From Agrypnia vestita (Eukaryota > Arthropoda > Insecta > Trichoptera > Phryganeidae): a stretch of 64,000 bases of DNA. Of this stretch, positions 58,904-64,000 are shown piece after piece. The notes below the pieces were generated by a model that did no database searches, was not told the DNA's origin, and saw only the letters and a list, made by a program, of their open reading frames with translations. Made by a program: the position numbers and the translations under genes. The DNA lies in assembly GCA_016648135.1 (NCBI GenBank), contig JADDOH010002020.1, positions 29,900 to 93,899 of the forward strand, read 5' to 3'. Numbering within the stretch: the stretch's first letter is position 1; every line of letters starts with the position of its first letter.

Positions 58904-61900
58904 ATGTGTCGTATCTTCAGCGTGATTCTGTTCATCGTTTCGGCTTCCGCCGTGGTAAGTTATTGATCAGAATTATGTTAAGGTGTAATTTTTTTGTATA
59001 ATTGTGACATGATCAGCTTGATTTATATTTACTACGAAAATATAATAACTGAATATCATATTCGCTCACTATTATCAAGGTTGTACACTCGTAGACATGC
59101 CAATGAGTAGATTGGCAATGAGTAGATTGGCAATGAGTAGATTGGCAATGAGTAGATTGGCAATGAGTAGATTGGCAATGAGTAGATTGGCAATGAGTAG
59201 ATTGGCAATGAGTAGATTGGCAATGAGTAGATTGGCAATGAGTAGAATGGCAATGAGGCGGCCCTCGTAGTTCAGTGGGCATGACTCTGGCTTCTCACAC
59301 CGAGGGTTTCGGGTTCGATTCCCGGTGAGGTCACAGTTAATCTGAGTGGTTTACTCAAGCCTGGGTGTTTTGAGATGTTTTTCGCTTTTGTAATTGGGCC
59401 TCTTGGCCTGTTGAAGCGTAAAAATTGAGTAGAGTGGTAATGAAAAAAATGACTTGGAATGTGGTAATATATGTATATAGATATTTGTTTTATTTCCAAG
59501 TGGTTAACTTATTGTACTGTAATAGTAACAATGGGTTTAAAAAATATTATTCAAAGTGTTCTTATTAGAAATTGGATGTTTATTATTCACTAAATATCTT
59601 TAATCTTAGTTGTTATCAAAATTGTAATATTTATATAATAATATGATTTCGTGCATCATAAATAAATAAATAATATCTTCTTCAAAAATAGCAAAATTAT
59701 TTTGTGGTGATATTATTAATAGATATGATTAATAATTAAAAAACTTGGTTTGCACCACTTTTGTATTGAAAAATATCAAAATGTTTCAGAGCCCATGGCC
59801 CTTTCGTCAGGATATAATTATATACTAACAAATTAAATTCAAAAATCGAAGTAAGTCAAAATAAAGAAAAATATATATATGGAAAATGAATAATAATGAA
59901 GTATCTACTTAACATGAAAACAAATTTAAAAGATTACTATTTGTAAAAAGGATCTGGTTATTTATAATATTCAATTTACTATTAACACTTTTTCTAATTT
60001 CCAAAATTTCTAATTTATCAAACTGTAATTCTTTATAATTTGTAAAATTTGTGCACCATTATTTATATCAAAAGAATGATCCATAGCCAAAAGATGGTTA
60101 GAAAAATAATTATCATTGCTATTTAAACTTAAGTGTTTCTTCACTCTTACTTTAAAATTTATACACGTTTTTCCTATATAAAAATAATCACAATCATTAC
60201 AAATCAGTTAACAAACTACCGATAAAAATTATACTTATCCTTAATATTTAATATGTATTTTTTAAATTTATTATAAGCATAGAAAGCTGGTTGAATGACA
60301 TTTAGGATTTTTTAAACTATTGAATTAGGTCCTTTTTACAAATGGTTATCTTTTAGATTTCTTTTCATGTAGGTACTTCATTATTTTTCATTTTCCATGT
60401 ATAATTTATTCTATATTTTGATTGTCTATACTTCGATACTATTTGTTAGTTTACAATTGTATTCTGACGAAAGAATATGTTGATATTTTTCAATACAAAC
60501 GTGGTAAAAATCAAGTTAATTTTGATTAATTACTAGCTGTTCGTGCACAGGTTAAGGATTTATTTATTTGCTTTTTTACGCCCATTACAGGCTTTTACAT
60601 AAAAAAATAATACATAAAATTAAAAATTATACGTATACATTAAACAATATCGGAAATAAACAGTGAAAGTATCAGGTATAAGCATTAAAATATGAGTACA
60701 AAAATTAAAAATAAAAATTTAAAACATAATATAAGCATTAAAATATGAGTGTAAAAATTAAAATTAAAAATATAAATTTCAAATATAAAATACGGAGCAG
60801 TAATGTGTATAAAAAAATAAGAATTACACATTATCACATGTATATGTTAACAGCAGTTAGTAATGAAATAATATTGTCTCTCAAAGTATAAACTTTATTT
60901 TCACTAGACTATCATTGAAAACGTCAATTAAGTTGAAAATAAATTTTTGGGGGGAAACAAAGGTTCCATTGTTTTGCAAAGCCTCTAATAAAAACAATGT
61001 TTCCATTTAATCAAGTCTGGGTTGGATAGGATGTCTAGGGAAGAAACGTGGCCTATTTTTTCCATCGGGAATATGCATGCAAAATTTGGATCTAATCGGT
61101 CAAAAAAGAGAATTTAAGCGTAGACTTAGGGATGATTTATAGTATTTAGACTACGTAATTGGTAGGTATTAACATCACACAACTATGCATACCCACTATT
61201 CTTGCACTGGGGAGCTAAAAAAATCGAGTTACCATGATATTAGTTAAGAGTTACCACCAGAATAAATTCTTCCCCCATTGTTCGAAACAAAAAATTACAC
61301 AATGTGTATTGGGGATGTCTTGTAAAAGAAGCGTAAGTGGAAATGCCCTATAAGAGTTATTCTATAAGTAATTTTAATGGGAATTTTTATTTTCTTATCA
61401 TATCAATTAATCCTTTTGTAAATCGTTTAGGGTACAATGCAATTATTATTTTTTGTTACGGGGACAAATAATTCAATCGCTTTGTCGATTTGGTAGAATT
61501 GATCTATTAATTGATAGATTTTTTTGCATGTCTGTAAAAATTTGCAATCAGCGGATGATATAAGGTAGTTGATTTTGGAAAAGTCTGCTTTGTGAAAGTT
61601 TAAAACATCATTTGTAATTAAAGTGATTGATTTAAATAACATGATATTTAATAAAAAAGGGTGGGTTATATTTATCGGCTACTTAAATATTGTCATAGTC
61701 TTCTAGAACCTGGACGAAAATGTCCATGACAAATGTGATCGTTAGCAGAGTTCGTTAATAAGGATCAAGAGTTTTAATAATTGCTATACTTTGTGTAACT
61801 GTTTTAACGAATGACGTGTTTTTTTTAAATATTAAAATTACCAACTTGCATACTTGCATGATATTGGAAATAAAATAAATTTATTTGTAAAATATCCGTA

Positions 61901-63112
61901 AAATAAAATAATATTTTTAAATCGTTCAGTTGGTTTTCACACCATTAATGTTTTAAAAGATACTGTTATTAAAAAATTAATTTTTGAGTTTTCTTAACCC
62001 TTTCTACGTGTTTCTTTTTTAACTTTAAAAGTAGATAAAAATTTGAAATACCTTTTATTTAAAATTCCTAATTGCAGCCATAATCAAGAAGAAACGTATT
62101 TATAATGTATGCTCTTCGTAGTCAGGAATTTTGAATGAGATGTAGATTATTATTTTTTAGACTATGGTTATTGACTACTTACTTACTAAACTTTGGTTTC
62201 TCACCTTAAGAGTTTGTGTTTTTTTTTATAATTTCCAAGTTAATTTGTGGAAATTTGTATGTCGCATCTAATGCGTAAAAAATATTTATGTCGCAGGTTT
62301 CCGGATACGAGAACGGTCCCTTCAAAGGAATGCAAAAGTCGAAAACATACAGCTATGAATCTGTCAAGGGTGATTTCTATGAAACAAGAAACGAGTGCAC
62401 CAAGCCGGGACCCATGTGTGACGACTGCAAAAACCTTTACGTGTGCATTCAGATAGGAGATGATTATCTCAAGGAGTTTATGGAAGAGTGCGCCGATGGG
62501 TCTACCTGTCTGCAAACGTCGACAGATGCATACTGCACCACGGGACCTAACTCAGATTGTTCTAACGATGTTTATATATTCACTTGCCATCAAGCAGGTG
62601 TGTTCCCCGATCCATTCAATTGTAGAAAATACCACATGTGTGTACCGAACAATGCGTTGTCTATACAATTTGAGTGTGCTGCAGGTTTTTACTATGATGC
62701 GAAGACTAATCTCTGCCGCAAGAAATTGGTGGACAACAAATGTCCAGTCGTTGCTGAACCGTGCAAGACTTTGGGTCAAGTTGGACTTATCTTGAACAAC
62801 CCAGCTTTATATTTCATCTGTCTCAGGCAGGAAGGTCAGACAGGATTTTTCCCAAATGTATTTTCCTGTCCGACAAATACAGAATATGATTTGGTTTCTC
62901 GTTCTTGCAAAGATCCCACACCCGATACGGGAATTGGAGCTGATAATAAGTGTCTGGAGACTGGACTCTTCTACGACCCTGAAAGCTGCTTCTCTTACTA
63001 CCAGTGCACGAAGAATGCCAGTCCAATCAAACGCGCTTGCGCCACCAAAATGCATTTCGACCACGTGGCAAAGAAATGTGTTGACTTCACTTGTGCTGAT
63101 TTGATTAAATAA
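58904..63112 (+). CDS. Peritrophin-like secreted protein, gene 8
   Basis: Exon 1 58904-58954 (MCRIFSVILFIVSASAV), a long 3.3-kb intron, exon 2 62297-63112; 288 residues, phase 0. Four CBM14-like units: TKPGPMC through the first, GVFPDPFNCRKYHMC and GFYYDAKTNLC in the second, NNPALYFIC and FFPNVFSC in the third, C-x11-C-x5-C and MHFDHVAKKC in the fourth. The loop in unit 2 (VPNNALSIQFEC) is the shortest of the family. Predicted secreted and chitin-binding. Intact; AATAAA occurs 24 bp after the stop (63136-63141). Confidence 0.9.
59097..59257. repeat. 15-bp minisatellite
   Basis: About 10.5 near-perfect copies of GTAGATTGGCAATGA, directly abutting the SINE that follows. Reads open in several frames because the unit is a multiple of three; not coding. 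Confidence 0.95.
59258..59430 (+). mobile_element. tRNA-derived SINE, family 2
   Basis: GCGGCCCTCGTAGTTCAGTG with box A, GGTTCGATTCC box B (59322-59332), then a tail with TTGGGCCTCTTGGCCTG. Same family as 52188-52377. Confidence 0.75.
59760..60220 (-). mobile_element. Penelope-like element fragment with GIY-YIG
   Basis: The minus strand reads CNDCDYFYIGKTCINFKVRV then KKHL, the GIY-YIG core of Penelope-like elements (C-x2-C-x3-YIG-T ... R-x-EH), followed by NHLLAMDHSF. Its 3' tail (59760-59990) is repeated inverted at about 60380-60490, as in the inverted terminal repeats of such elements. Confidence 0.6.
59783..59810 (-). ncRNA. Hammerhead-like core
   Basis: On the minus strand CTGACGA (exact CUGANGA), one spacer base, a 6-bp stem AGGGCC/GGCTCT with loop ATG, then GAAAC. 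Stem I and the cleavage site were not identified. Confidence 0.4.
61380..61650 (-). mobile_element. Jockey-like LINE ORF2 fragment (linker region)
   Basis: The minus frame reads VLNFHKADFSKINYLISS, then QFYQIDKAIELFVPVTK and RFTKGLIDMIRK. This is the region between endonuclease and reverse transcriptase in jockey-type elements (DF-KADF ... FY--L---I---VP). Confidence 0.5.
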
Positions 63113-63798
63113 GGGGATACTAATATCGCATCCAAAATAAAGACTTACTAATTTTGTTAAACTTTATGTTTGGACCAAAATCAACACGATAAATTGTTAA
63201 TATAAATAATAGGCTATATTATAGGTTCTACAAAAACGAGGGCTAAGTTTTAATCTTAATACCAATATTTATCCACAACTACCACACATCTATATTTAAA
63301 TTCAGTTCATGTATATTTAAAACTTTATACAGAACGTATACATTTTTAATTCGTACCTGAAAAATGTAAAACAAGTAAAAATGTATTGCTACATAACTAT
63401 TAATTACAACGACTTAAATGTATTTTTTACCGGCAATTGGCATTGTTAAGTGCATTTTAATTTGTCTGTAGACAAAGAATTGAGGTGCACCGTGTTGATT
63501 GCGGTACAAAGATAATAATAAAATTTCACTAGTGGTTCGCACCATAAATAATTAAGCAGTTAAGATATTTGTCACTACTTCTTGAATTATATTTTATTTT
63601 TATTGCATCATGATTAAAATGTAATTATGAATATTTTAATAAAAAACCTTTCACATAATAGTATTTTATTGGTATTAAAAATGTTTTAAAAAATAAAATA
63701 GGTATAATAATAAATAGTATACTTATATATGTATAGCAGCAATATAATTTTTTTAGTTTTTATGTTTCAGTTTAAGTATGAATACCTATATCACTTTT
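63113..63798 (+). other. 3' flank of gene 8
   Basis: Resembles the flanks of genes 3-5 (GGCATTG-TTA-TGCATTT, GATTAAAATGTA near 63610). No other gene. Confidence 0.55.
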
Positions 63799-64000
63799 TA
63801 CTCTCTTTATATTAACTCGTGGCGTCTGCTTGCTTGTTTGCCGGTTTACCGTCAAAAAAAACTTTGGATCGATTTTTGACCCCTTTCCCGTGATCCAATC
63901 GAGCTGAAACTTGGCAAGTAGACTCGTGGCGACGATCAAGAAGATCTATCAAATTTTTGTTAAAAAAAATAAATAATTATAGTATAATTTCGGATTTTTA
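63799..64000 (+). mobile_element. MITE-like repeat, cut by window end
   Basis: TACTCTCTTTATATTAACTC, GTGGCG and the GACTCGTGGCGACGAT landmark; right terminus is outside the window. Confidence 0.6.

Larger units (their letters stand above)
58955..62296 (+). other. Intron of gene 8
   Basis: Largest intron of the family. It contains the 15-bp minisatellite, a SINE, a Penelope-like fragment and a jockey-like LINE fragment, all separately listed. 60540-61380 is AT-rich and contains only possible dispersed-repeat ends (ACTAGCTGTTCGTGCAC near 60533). Confidence 0.7.

Noticed and set aside
59013..59282. Repetitive open frames (STHCQ-type repeats) and CRISPR-like spacing
   Set aside because: The unit is 15 bp without spacers, so every frame stays open; this is a minisatellite, not a protein or CRISPR array.
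59258..59332. Possible functional tRNA gene
   Set aside because: Boxes A and B are present but no full cloverleaf or acceptor stem forms, and the tail is shared with another copy; a tRNA-derived SINE fits better.
1..64000. Toxin, antiviral or prokaryote-like system
   Set aside because: All recognisable host genes are CBM14-type secreted proteins with insect-style introns; the Cys pattern is chitin-binding rather than toxin-like.

Overview
The window is AT-rich, intron-containing and full of transposable elements. It looks like insect nuclear DNA, most plausibly lepidopteran. This is inferred from mariner, Penelope-like, Helitron-like, PIF/Harbinger, LINE and tRNA-derived SINE sequences around a tandem family of secreted peritrophin-like proteins. 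There are no bacterial features.

The backbone is one gene family. Intact members share a layout: a 51-nt first exon coding a 17-residue signal peptide, a phase-0 intron (0.28 to 3.3 kb) and one long second exon coding about 271-296 residues with four Cys-rich CBM14 / peritrophin-A-like units. Copies: A (1-238, plus, 3' end only), 2 (9451-11719, minus, broken), 3 (15085-17370), 4 (24063-25225), 5 (34039-35801), 6 (40021-40853, exon 2 only, frameshifted), 7 (50688-53280, most divergent) and 8 (58904-63112). Genes 3, 4, 5, 7 and 8 look intact. Genes 3, 4, 5 and 8 share a promoter block about 75-155 bp before the ATG, with a TATATAA box; genes 3, 4 and 5 also carry CAGGT-N7-ACCTG.

1-17.8 kb is built from inverted duplications. 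Copies A and 2 are tail to tail on arms of about 3.1 kb (1-3208 and 6555-9688). Copies 2 and 3 are head to head on arms running from about 11763 and 15040 outward. The breakpoint removed the TATA region of copy 2, which also has a frameshift and a lost cysteine. The loop of the first palindrome holds a mariner, a Harbinger remnant and an isolated GC-rich island. 17.8-24 kb holds a second mariner, a Harbinger nested in another inverted-repeat element, and a Penelope-like fragment. 26-34 kb is LINE debris and AT-rich sequence. 34.7-44.8 kb is a recent 5.05-kb direct tandem duplication that made copy 6. 44.8-64 kb contains Helitron-like repeats rich in heat-shock-element motifs, SINEs, LINE fragments, minisatellites and genes 7 and 8.

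The proteins are most likely secreted chitin-associated (peritrophic matrix or cuticle) proteins; this rests on domain pattern alone. The fourth CBM14 unit varies sharply between near-identical duplicates. The other main signals are the shared promoter, the inverted architecture and the HSE-bearing Helitron-like repeats.
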